A program made the position numbers and the translations under genes. This document shows, one piece after another, positions 1 through 9,100 of a stretch of DNA of 39,651 nt (position 1 is the first letter of the stretch; every line of letters begins with the position of its first letter). The notes beneath the pieces are model-generated. The model made no database searches and was not told the origin of the DNA. It saw nothing but the letters and a program-made list of their open reading frames with translations. The DNA lies in assembly GCA_036703605.1 (NCBI GenBank), contig DATNRH010000067.1, positions 1 to 39,651 on the forward strand, in the 5' to 3' direction. Origin of the DNA: Candidatus Obscuribacterales bacterium (GTDB lineage Bacteria > Cyanobacteriota > Cyanobacteriia > RECH01).

Positions 1-598
<598 letters not shown>

Positions 599-632
599 TC
601 TATCGCAGAGCTAGTCTGATAGCTTGATGAAG

Positions 633-656
633 AGCGCTCCCTCGGGGGCGCTTTTT
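633..656 (+). terminator. Rho-independent terminator of psbA
   Basis: An 8-bp GC-rich stem (633-640 with 645-652, one G-T pair) and a four-base loop are followed directly by four more T. It lies 35 bases after the psbA stop codon. Confidence 0.85.
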
Positions 657-725
657 GCATGGATATAAAGGTCTAGGGCGATCGCTTCTAGGGGTTGGTG
701 TATGGTATCTGTTGGAGATTAAGAC

Positions 726-740
726 AGAGGTAAAAGCTTG
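726..740 (+). promoter_or_regulatory. Shine-Dalgarno and TTG start of the epimerase gene
   Basis: AGAGG at 726-730 sits 7 bases before TTG at 738. An in-frame stop lies at 720-722 and no ATG or GTG occurs in frame before the Rossmann motif, so the TTG is very likely the true start. Confidence 0.7.
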
Positions 741-1745
741 GGTAATGTTTTGGTGACGGGGGCGGCTGGGTTTATTGGCTTCCATCTCAGCCACTATTTG
801 ACCGATCAGGGTTTGACGGTCGTGGGCTTAGACAACGTGAATGACTACTATGATCCGCAGCTCAAGCGCGATCGCCTGGTCCAGTTGCGCGATCGCCCGT
901 TGTTTACCTTTAAGCAGGTGGATCTAGGCGATCGCGATGCCCTGACCCAAGTGTTTGAGACCTACCGCCCTGAGAAAGTGATCAACCTCGCAGCCCAAGC
1001 AGGCGTTCGCTACTCCATCCAAAATCCCCATGCCTATGTCGATGCCAACTTGGTGGGGTTTGTGAATCTTCTAGAATGCTGCCGACATTTTGATGTGCAG
1101 CATTTGGTCTATGCTTCGTCGAGCTCCGTCTATGGTGCCAACCGGAAAATTCCCTTTTCGGTTGACGATAATGTAGACCATCCCATCAGTCTCTATGCGG
1201 CGACCAAAAAGGCCAATGAGCTGATCGCCCATACCTATAGTCATCTCTACAGCTTGCCCACCACCGGCCTACGGTTTTTTACGGTCTATGGCAGTTGGGG
1301 ACGACCCGACATGGCCTACTTCCTGTTTACCAAAGCCATCCTAGAGGGCACGCCGATTAAGGTGTTTAACCACGGCAAAATGCGCCGCGACTTCACCTAC
1401 ATTGATGATGTGGTGCTGGGCATCGCCCGCGTCATGGATCATCTGCCGCAACCTGCTGCCCCCAACGATCGTCCAGATGCTCATCAGGGTACGCCAGCTC
1501 CCTACGTGATTCACAATATTGGCAACCACAAGCCCGTTGAGTTGATGCGGTTTATTGAGGTGCTGGAGGGGGCAATCGGCCGGGCTGCCGTGAAGGAATT
1601 TTTGCCCATGCAGCCGGGGGACGTGCCGGAAACCTATGCGGATGTGCGATCGCTGGTTGAGGCGGTGGGGTTTCAAGCCAGCACGCCCATTGAAGAGGGC
1701 CTGCCTCGGTTTGTGGAGTGGTATCGCGACTATTACAATGTGTAA
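738..1745 (+). CDS. NAD-dependent epimerase, probable UDP-glucuronate 4-epimerase
   Basis: A 335-aa extended short-chain dehydrogenase that probably interconverts UDP-glucuronate and UDP-galacturonate in the cytoplasm. The NAD-binding motif GxxGxxG is at residues 8-14. The catalytic serine lies in the SSSS stretch (127-130), and Y153xxxK157 completes the triad. The length, and the D-N-V-N-D-Y-Y-D segment at 32-39, fit the CapI/LpsL-type UDP-GlcA 4-epimerases better than GalE. It starts at TTG 738 (see the Shine-Dalgarno entry). The next gene, 121 bases on, is a polyprenyl-phosphate-type glycosyltransferase, so the two may make and use an activated uronic acid. UDP-glucose 4-epimerase activity cannot be excluded from sequence. 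Confidence 0.88.
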   Translation: MGNVLVTGAAGFIGFHLSHYLTDQGLTVVGLDNVNDYYDPQLKRDRLVQLRDRPLFTFKQVDLGDRDALTQVFETYRPEKVINLAAQAGVRYSIQNPHAYVDANLVGFVNLLECCRHFDVQHLVYASSSSVYGANRKIPFSVDDNVDHPISLYAATKKANELIAHTYSHLYSLPTTGLRFFTVYGSWGRPDMAYFLFTKAILEGTPIKVFNHGKMRRDFTYIDDVVLGIARVMDHLPQPAAPNDRPDAHQGTPAPYVIHNIGNHKPVELMRFIEVLEGAIGRAAVKEFLPMQPGDVPETYADVRSLVEAVGFQASTPIEEGLPRFVEWYRDYYNV

Positions 1746-1798
1746 AACATGTGACGCGATCGCCCCTGCTGACTTGAGCGCTGGGTCTATTGCGTCAG

Positions 1799-1842
1799 AT
1801 CAAACTAGAGCCATCTATATCAAACTAGAAATCAAACTAAAA
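1799..1842 (+). repeat. Three direct copies of ATCAAACTA before a glycosyltransferase gene
   Basis: ATCAAACTA occurs at 1799, 1819 and 1831, each followed by an A/G-rich triplet. A CCATCTAT / CCATCCAT pair (1811, 1843) lies alongside. The block sits between the epimerase stop and the GTG at 1867, and could be a regulator site or a small decaying tandem repeat. Confidence 0.6.
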
Positions 1843-1866
1843 CCATCCATAGGGGTGTGAGGTAAC

Positions 1867-2895
1867 GTGTCTACAGCAGATATGCAGTCATCAGGGCAAC
1901 ACTCTCCGGCTCCAGCCTTGGTGCTGGAAAAAACCTATCAAGAACCCTCAGCCCTGACGCCGCTGGTGTCTGTGGTGGTTCCCATTCACAACGAAGTGGA
2001 AAGCCTTCCCCATTTGGTAGAGGCGATCGCCTCGGTGCTGCAAGAGCAGCAGGTGTCCTACGAAATCATTTGTGTGGATGATGGATCGCGGGATGGGTCG
2101 GTCGAATGGTTGCAGCAGCAGGCCCCCCAGCGCCCAGACCTCAAAGCCGTGATTTTGCGGCGCAACTATGGGCAAACGGCGGCCATGGCAGCGGGTTTTA
2201 ACCATGCCTCCGGCCGGGTGATTGTCACCATGGATGGGGATTTGCAAAACGACCCCCGCGATATTTTGACGCTGGTTGCCAAGCTCGATGAGGGCTATGA
2301 CCTGGTGAGCGGCTGGCGGAAAGATCGCCAAGATGCCAAACTGACGCGGCTGTTGCCTTCGCGGATTGCCAATGGGCTAATCAGTTGGGTGACTGGGGTA
2401 GAGCTTCATGACTATGGCTGCTCTCTCAAGGCCTACAGCGCTGAATTAATCGCCGATATGAATCTCTACGGTGAACTACACCGATTTTTGCCGGCCTTGG
2501 CGGCCATTGAAGGGGGGCGGATTGCTGAAATTCCGGTGCGGCACCATGCCCGCCAGTATGGACAAAGTAAGTATGGTCTTGATCGCACCTTCCGCGTGGT
2601 GATGGATTTAATGACCGTCTCGTTTATGAAGACCTTCTTGACGCGACCCATGCATGTCTTTGGCTTCTGGGGCGGCATGTCGTTGACCTTGGGCACCGTT
2701 CTAGGGCTCTATCTAACGGTCTTGAAGCTCTTGGGGCAATCCATTGGCGATCGCCCTCTGTTAATTCTGGCGGTGGTGCTGATTCTGGCTGGTATTCAGC
2801 TCTTTTGTTTTGGATTACTAGCCGAATTGCTGATCCGCACCTATCACGAATCTCAAGGACGACCCATCTACCGCGTGCGGGAAGTTGTCGAGTAG
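1867..2895 (+). CDS. Family 2 glycosyltransferase, GtrB/ArnC/DPM1-like, with two C-terminal membrane helices
   Basis: A 342-aa enzyme of the class that moves a sugar from a nucleotide onto a polyprenyl phosphate. The GT-A domain spans about residues 32-240. It has the start motif VSVVVPIHNE, the donor-site D71-D72-G-S, and D123-G-D125 with D129 for metal and nucleotide binding. Two hydrophobic helices (about 263-287 and 297-321) fit the bacterial DPM1/GtrB arrangement, with the active site on the cytoplasmic face. The start is GTG 1867, preceded by GAGG about 5 bases away; an internal ATG at 1882 is possible. It lies 121 bases after the UDP-GlcA 4-epimerase, so a polyprenyl-phosphate-galacturonate product is an attractive guess. 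The donor sugar cannot be read from sequence. Confidence 0.9.
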   Translation: MSTADMQSSGQHSPAPALVLEKTYQEPSALTPLVSVVVPIHNEVESLPHLVEAIASVLQEQQVSYEIICVDDGSRDGSVEWLQQQAPQRPDLKAVILRRNYGQTAAMAAGFNHASGRVIVTMDGDLQNDPRDILTLVAKLDEGYDLVSGWRKDRQDAKLTRLLPSRIANGLISWVTGVELHDYGCSLKAYSAELIADMNLYGELHRFLPALAAIEGGRIAEIPVRHHARQYGQSKYGLDRTFRVVMDLMTVSFMKTFLTRPMHVFGFWGGMSLTLGTVLGLYLTVLKLLGQSIGDRPLLILAVVLILAGIQLFCFGLLAELLIRTYHESQGRPIYRVREVVE

Positions 2896-3010
2896 GCGAT
2901 GGACAAGGATAGTCAGTATGGTTCCAAGCCAACGGCTGGTCTTGTGAACAGGGTACATTTGGGCCGACAATGGGCAATAATCCAGCAGCACCCCTCAGGA
3001 GAGTTTCGAT

Positions 3011-3901
3011 ATGGCGAATGAAAACCATCTCACTCTGATCAACAAAGGCGTTAGTGCTTGGAACCAGTGGCGTGACGAAAATCCTGACGTTGCTCCTGAC
3101 CTGAGTGGGATTAATCTCAACAAAATCAACTTAAAGCACGCCAACCTGAGCCATGTTGATCTAAGTCAAACCAGCTTGTTAGGTGCCGATCTGGGCTATA
3201 CCAATTTGCACCATGTCAATCTGTCTCGGGCTGACCTCAGCGGTGTTGATTTCAATGAGGCGAATCTCACGGAAGCCAATCTCACGGACACTAATTTGCT
3301 CGGGGCCTATTTAAGCAGCGCCGATCTGAGTAAAGCTGACCTCAGTCGGGCCAAGGTCAACCGGGCCGATTTAACCGGTGTCAACCTTTCTAGCGCCATC
3401 TTGACGAAGACCAGCTTGGTTGGAGCTGACCTCAGCCGGGCTAATCTTAGCCAGGCTAGCTTGGTGGGTGCCGATTTGAGTCGGACAGAAATGAGCCGGG
3501 TGAATTTGAGCCAAAGCGATTTGACAGGGGCAGCTCTGCGAGATACGCGATTGATTGGGGCTAATCTAAGTCACAGTATTTTGGTGAACGCGGTTCTGAT
3601 TGGGGCACGGCTCAACCGCGCGGATCTCAGTGCAACGGATTTCACCGGTGCCAATCTGAGTACAGCCACGCTTTTGGGTGCCAAGCTCACCCAGGCTAAT
3701 CTCAGCCAAGCTGACCTAACGGCTGCCAACCTCAGCGGTGCCAACTTGAGTGAAGCCATCTTGACCCAAGCGATTTTAGATGAGGCTAACTTGAGCGGTG
3801 CCAACCTCACGGATGCTGTTGTGACCGACATGTCTGCTGAGGGGGCTGATTTTAGTCAGGCTACGCTACCCGATGGTTCTCTGTCTGAGTCACCTTCCTA
3901 G
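3011..3901 (+). CDS. Pentapeptide-repeat protein with WNxWR head (paralog of 38004-38777)
   Basis: A 296-aa protein made almost wholly of A(D/N)LSx-type pentapeptides from about residue 30 to 285, which should fold as a right-handed quadrilateral beta-helix. The head carries W17-N-Q-W20-R21, then PDLSG opens the helix. The same head, at the same residue numbers, occurs in the second pentapeptide protein near the other end of the window. There is no signal peptide or membrane segment. The start is ATG 3011 with AGGAGAG at 2997-3003, 7 bases upstream. The function is unknown; pentapeptide proteins range from gyrase-protecting DNA mimics to scaffolds, and nothing here decides. The gene ends one base before the convergent gene's stop. 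Confidence 0.93.
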   Translation: MANENHLTLINKGVSAWNQWRDENPDVAPDLSGINLNKINLKHANLSHVDLSQTSLLGADLGYTNLHHVNLSRADLSGVDFNEANLTEANLTDTNLLGAYLSSADLSKADLSRAKVNRADLTGVNLSSAILTKTSLVGADLSRANLSQASLVGADLSRTEMSRVNLSQSDLTGAALRDTRLIGANLSHSILVNAVLIGARLNRADLSATDFTGANLSTATLLGAKLTQANLSQADLTAANLSGANLSEAILTQAILDEANLSGANLTDAVVTDMSAEGADFSQATLPDGSLSESPS

Positions 3902-3902
3902 C

Positions 3903-5456
3903 CTAAATGCCAGAGCCCAGCGATCGCCGCTGCCGAAGCGATCGCCCTCCGCCAATGCCGGTCTTGGTTTGCTGCTCTAGGTCGCCCTCCTGCTCGGATG
4001 TTGGGGGGGATGGTGCTGTGGGCAAGTCCGGTGAGGGGGAAGGTATAGCGGGTTGGGGTGGGCGAATCGGCAACAGCTCACCTTTTCGGGATACAGGAGC
4101 CAGGCGAGTTTGGGCTTGGTTAACGGCTACCCCCGCAATGCCACCACACATGACCGAGAACACGGGATTAGACATCGCATTTAAGACGCTGTCCATCATG
4201 TACAGCAAGAGTACCGTGGCCATGAGGGCTGCAGGGGCCACCTGGGGATGGGACCATAGCTTGGCGGGATAGCGGCGAATAAAGGCAAACACTGATAGGA
4301 AAAAGGATCCAAAAATTGCTGTTAGCCCAAAGAGCCCATTCACCCCAAATACAATAATCCATAGGCTATCGGTGACAGCAACATCGTTGCCATCCTCATC
4401 TATAATGCGGTTGCGCCCCCATCCGCCCCAGCCAAAGATTTTGCGCTGTCGAGCTTTGTCTGCCAATAATTCTTCGTTATTAAATCGGAATTCTAGCGAT
4501 GCGATACGCTCTTCTGGCACAAAGGATTCTAGGGAAGTGATAATTTGATCCGTTATGTAGGTTTCGGTGAGGGCATTTTGGTAGAGGTAAACCGACAGGG
4601 AAACAATGAGGGCTAGCGCGAGGATGGCGGTGCGGAAATACCAAGCCGCTGCCATAATGCCTAGCCCGATGACTAGGAGCATGTAAGCGCCGGTGGACTT
4701 TAGCAAGGTGAACCCCACCAGCATGACCGGAACCAGGATCTTCATAGGAATCCCGCGAACCTTGGTGAGGGCTCCTGTTTTCCAAAGCCCAATGCCTGTC
4801 AAGGTTGCAGCCATCATCCACCCACCTACAGCCAGACCGTGGCGCATCAGCACCGTAGGCCGGAAGCCATCCATCCGCATAGCTTGGGCAAAGTCGGCAA
4901 AGGCGTGGGAGCCGTAAATGATGGCATGGAGCTGGGGGCTAAACCGCACTTCAAAGAGACAGAGAGGAATGTAGGCTAGTCCGCCAATGAAAACAGCGAT
5001 CGCCAACATCCGCATCCCTTTGAGGGTGTTGAGATAGATCCGTCCTAGAAAATAGGGAAAGCCCCAGGTAACGGTTTGCTCAATGGATCCTGTAATGCCG
5101 TCATAGAGACCTAGTCCGTTTGACATAGATGAGAAAAAGGGCGCGATACAGTAGAGCAGGATGGGAATATCGATCCAACTCAGTTTAAAGAACTGTAGCT
5201 TTTGAGCGTTGAAAAGCAGGGTTGCCAGAAAAATGCCGTAGCATGTTGCCGACATTTTTGTATAGTCTGGAATGCCTGGTAAGACTAAGGTTGCTTCTGG
5301 TAAAAAGAGCCAGGCTAAGACAAAACTGAGCACAATGGCGCGCTGTCCGGGGAGCTGCATGAAGAGATACAGCACCAGCGGAAACCACAGCAACATGACT
5401 AAAGGAACGGTAGGCGCTACGTAGCCTCCTCCGTTGTAGGTCATCTCAAAGTTCAT
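3903..5456 (-). CDS. O-antigen polymerase/ligase-like integral membrane protein (Wzy/WaaL family)
   Basis: A 517-aa protein with about ten or eleven hydrophobic helices between residues 15 and 450 and a long hydrophilic loop at about 315-375 containing GWGGWGRN. Such a glycine-rich loop is typical of the Wzy_C/O-antigen-ligase superfamily, which polymerises or transfers lipid-linked glycans on the periplasmic side. The last 60 residues are a Pro/Ser-rich cytoplasm-like tail. ATG 5456 is used; no clear Shine-Dalgarno sequence precedes it, and ATG at 5444 is the next choice. It stands alone on the minus strand, convergent with the pentapeptide gene and close to the polymer-building genes. Whether it is a polymerase or a ligase cannot be told. 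Confidence 0.8.
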   Translation of the reverse strand: MNFEMTYNGGGYVAPTVPLVMLLWFPLVLYLFMQLPGQRAIVLSFVLAWLFLPEATLVLPGIPDYTKMSATCYGIFLATLLFNAQKLQFFKLSWIDIPILLYCIAPFFSSMSNGLGLYDGITGSIEQTVTWGFPYFLGRIYLNTLKGMRMLAIAVFIGGLAYIPLCLFEVRFSPQLHAIIYGSHAFADFAQAMRMDGFRPTVLMRHGLAVGGWMMAATLTGIGLWKTGALTKVRGIPMKILVPVMLVGFTLLKSTGAYMLLVIGLGIMAAAWYFRTAILALALIVSLSVYLYQNALTETYITDQIITSLESFVPEERIASLEFRFNNEELLADKARQRKIFGWGGWGRNRIIDEDGNDVAVTDSLWIIVFGVNGLFGLTAIFGSFFLSVFAFIRRYPAKLWSHPQVAPAALMATVLLLYMMDSVLNAMSNPVFSVMCGGIAGVAVNQAQTRLAPVSRKGELLPIRPPQPAIPSPSPDLPTAPSPPTSEQEGDLEQQTKTGIGGGRSLRQRRSLGSGI

Positions 5457-5695
5457 AGGGCACAGTGTGAACTGAGGTCAACATAACGCATCTCTAGCAG
5501 GTATCCACAGCAGGCACAGGATCTCACCCCATTGTGAACGATAGATTTTAGATCCGCATGGGTATATGTGACGGAACTGAGGGTAATCGGTGTCATTGGG
5601 TTGCGATCGCTGAGGTGGTATGCGACCCAACCTGATGCCAGCTTGTCCAAAGCATTCTGGGCGGATGTTCCTTCAGAGAGGCTGAAAGCGATTGC

Positions 5696-5723
5696 CCATA
5701 ATAAAAGGGGCTAAGATAGCCCC
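5696..5723 (-). terminator. Strong minus-strand Rho-independent terminator
   Basis: A perfect 7-bp stem (GGGGCTA 5707-5713 with TAGCCCC 5717-5723) and a three-base loop are followed on the minus strand by TTTTATTAT. It would stop transcripts coming from the adhesin gene 440 bases upstream, or a small RNA lying between. Confidence 0.8.
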
Positions 5724-5949
5724 CGATCGGTTCAGAATTCCAAGTCAACATTAGACTAACGTAGCAATTTAGATACGATTGCAGCATTGAATACAAATAG
5801 AGCCATTTTGGATTTTCTTTAGATATTCCTGTAGTTTCGTCTATGGCACGTATAAGGTTGGCTATTAGTTATTTGAAATGATCCGGCTAAAAGCGATCGC
5901 TTTGGATAGGAAAAGGTTTGAAATGATCATGTTTTGACAAATAAAATGT

Positions 5950-6017
5950 ATCCCATCACTCTTTCTGGGATGCCCCCGATGAAGGGAGAATTGGGGCTTT
6001 CTCCTTCACCGGAGGGC
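5950..6017 (-). terminator. Two adjacent hairpins after the adhesin gene
   Basis: 5972-5990 pairs with 5999-6017 over about 18 base pairs with two single-base bulges and an 8-base loop. Directly beyond it on the minus strand, 5966-5971 pairs with 5950-5955 and is followed by ACATTTTATTT. Together they lie about 150 bases past the adhesin stop and probably end or stabilise its mRNA. Confidence 0.6.
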
Positions 6018-6043
6018 ATATGAGGCAACGAGATCGTTTAGGC

Positions 6044-6085
6044 TGTCGTGCTTAAGATGTCGTGCCCAAAATGTCATGATCTAGA
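6044..6085. repeat. Three imperfect 14-base tandem units
   Basis: Units at 6044, 6058 and 6072 all begin TGTC(G/A)TG and end in purines. They lie just past the adhesin stop. No function can be assigned. Confidence 0.5.
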
Positions 6086-6163
6086 AGCTCAACGTCTTGT
6101 TTAAGGACGACCTTGAGGACAGAATCATGGTCAATCTTGAGCACGACCCAACCATGGGATGAC

Positions 6164-9100
6164 CTAGGCAGCGAGGATAAAGTTATCTCGGGTTACTTGA
6201 GTAGCATCAATGCCTTTGAGTATAACAATGGCCTGAACGGCCCCCTCGTTGAAGCCGAACCCTAGCCCTCCTTCTGTATCGACTCGAACGGCAGTATCGC
6301 TTCCGAGTTGTCGGACAGCAACATAGCGAGTGAAGATATCAACATCGGAGGACTGATTGGTGTATCGACGATCTGCAAAAATTCGACTGAGGTCAATCAA
6401 ATCTCTCTCTACACTAAAGTCCTCAATGGAGTCCCGTCTTCCATCTATGTCCTTAAACACAAAGGTATTAAAGCCACCGCCACCGCTGAGGATGTTGGCA
6501 CCCGGGCCACTGTGGAGAATGTCATCTCCTATGCCACCGAAGAGTTCGTTGTTTCCATCGCCGCTAAAGAGTTGATCGTTGCCAGCGTTGCCTTGGAGGT
6601 AGTCATTACCGCTGCCACCACGCAGGATGTCGTCTCCCTCTCCGCCGAAGATGCGATCGTCCTCATTACCGCCAAAGAGGCGATCTTCACCAATGCCACC
6701 GAGGATAAAATTATTGCCCGATGTGCCATAGATGACATCATTACCAGCGTCACCAAAGAGACGATCATCGCCAGGACCACCGTAGATAATGTCAGTGCCA
6801 TTCCCCCCATAGATGGTGTCATCACCTGTTCTGCCATAGAGGATGTCGTCGCCAAAATTACCGTAGATAATGTCATCCCCAAGACCGCCATAGGCAGTGT
6901 CATTGTTATTACCACCATAGAGCTGATCATCCCCAATGCCTCCAAAAAGGCGATCGTCCCCAGCTCCGCCGATCAGCAGATCATCGCAGGCTAGACCACG
7001 GAGATTGTCATTGCCGCCGCGACCCTCTAGGCGATCATTGTCTCGGGTGCCAACCAGCTCGTTATTAGCATTGGTGCCAATGAGGGTGACGCCTTCTTCG
7101 CAGCAATCTTCACAAGGTGGCTCAGGCACCAACTGGACAATGCGGGTGCCAGCTACATCGCGGTTATTGGCAAGATTAGGATCGTCTGTTGCCGATCGCA
7201 CTGCTGCCCGGTTCCGCACTATCAGGTCGCGATCGGGGGCGATCGCATTTACCTCAAAGACTCGGACTGCACCGCTGGCCAGGCGATTGAGGTTCCATTG
7301 CACAATACCGGTTGCCGCACTGTAAAATCCCTGGGGTGCACTATCAAAGATCAGGCCATCCGGAAGGCGGCTACGAGTGATCAAATTCGTGGCGGTATCG
7401 GGGCCAGCATTGCGCACACGGACGCGATAGGTGATGGTTTCACCGCCTTGTACCCGATCGGGGCCAATGATGCTGAGTCTGAGATTGGCTAAGTCATCCT
7501 CTGGAGGCTCAGGGTTATCCAATCGGACAATGCGGGTGCTAACGACATCGCGGTTATTGACAAGATTAGGATCCTCAGTTGCCGAACGCACGGTGGCTGC
7601 GTTCCGTACTGTGAGGTCGCGATTGGGGGCGATCGCAGTTACCTCAAAGACTCGACTTGCGCCGCTGGCTAGACGGTTGAGGTTCCATTGCACAATACCG
7701 GTCGCCGCATCGTAGGTTCCCCGAGGCGCACTATCAAAGATCAGGCCCTCCGGAAGGCTACTGCGCGTCACCAAATTGATGGCGGTATCAGGGCCAGCAT
7801 TCCCCACCCGGATGCGGTAGGTGATGGTATCCCCGCCACGCACCCGACTTGGCCCAATCGTGGTGAGTCTAAGATTGGCTAAATCCTCCTCGGGCAACTC
7901 ATTCACAACATTAGTCGCTAAAACGCGGCGATTGTTGTTGAGATTGGGATCCACTTGAGTGCCCGTGACAAAAGCGGTATTTTCAAGGGTTACCCCGGCT
8001 GTTGCTGGTGCTTGAACTGTAACGGAATAGGTTACCTGGTTACCATTATTGAGATTGGTGGGAGTCCAGTTGATGGTATTGGTGACCGCATTATAGGTGC
8101 CTCCATTGGATGCACTCACAAAGGTTAGACCATCGGGCAGTAAATCCTGCAGGGACACATTGGTCGCATTGTTGGGCCCGCTGTTCGTCACTGTAATGTT
8201 GTAGGTGAATTCATCCCCTGGCAGCACGTCACTTGGCCCAGTTTTACGAACCACCAGATCGGCTTGTGGGCCTGTGGGAGGATCGTTGGCCGTACTAATA
8301 GTGAGGTTACGAATCTCATGGATATTGGTTGCCCCACCCGTTGAGGCACCAAACCCAAACTTAAAGGTATCTGGGATGGCTTCTCCGGTTTCAGTAACGA
8401 CATTGAAGGTGGGGATAATGTCTTCGCCAAGATCGTTAAAATCCCCATCGTTATTGAGATCAAGAAATACGGTGAGATCGCCATTGTCTTCAAGGAGGAT
8501 GCGGGCTGTGCGCTGCGCTGCATCACGATTGGCGGCAGCGTTGACACTTAACCCACCTGCAATAGGATCGCTCGAAGTAATGTACCCGTAGTTCGTTTGC
8601 TCCGGACCACGGATAGAGACGCGATTCGGAGATAGTCCTGCAGGAACTAGTCCTCCTACGCGACCCTCATCCGCATTGGAATAGTTACCCCAAGCATCAA
8701 ATCCGATCCCGACATACCCGCCTTCTAAGCCAGCATCTACCGTGGGAGTATCGCGTTGCGCATAGCCGAGAGATCCACCAAAGGCTCCCGCTGTTGCGGG
8801 GGTGACAGAGCCATCGAGAAGAAAGAAGTTGATGCCATCGGCACCACTGCCCCCGTACATGAAAAACTCAAAGGTAATGTCTAAGCCATCACTGCTGCTG
8901 ATCGGGTTGTTGTAGATGACAAAGGCGGCTTGGTTTTGGGCAGCAGGCGTGAGGCGCAGAGCGCCTGCACCAACGGCATCAATGGCACCACCAGCTACAC
9001 CTGGCAGGGCACCAGTAGTGCCTGTACGAGCGGTTAGGACTGGGTTGTTAGGATTCGGGATGTTTGCTCCAGTGCCGTAGATCCAGGGGCCTTGAACCGT

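Larger units (their letters stand above)
5457..6163. other. Gene-free stretch with several hairpins
   Basis: 707 bases between the starts/ends of two minus-strand genes. Short frames here are overlapped by terminator structures and look random. It holds a minus-strand terminator (5696-5723), two adjacent hairpins (5950-6017) and a 14-base repeat (6044-6085), listed separately. The promoter of the 3903-5456 gene must lie in 5457-5695, but I see no convincing -10/-35 pair. Confidence 0.6.

Noticed and set aside
3571-3831. 86-aa and similar Leu/Ala/Ser-rich minus-strand frames in both pentapeptide genes
   Set aside because: They are mirror images of the pentapeptide codons, not genes.
6308-6994. 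228-aa plus-strand reading frame
   Set aside because: It is the shadow of the RTX repeat DNA of the adhesin on the other strand; its repetitive Val/Ile/Ala/Thr composition mirrors the GGxGDD codons.
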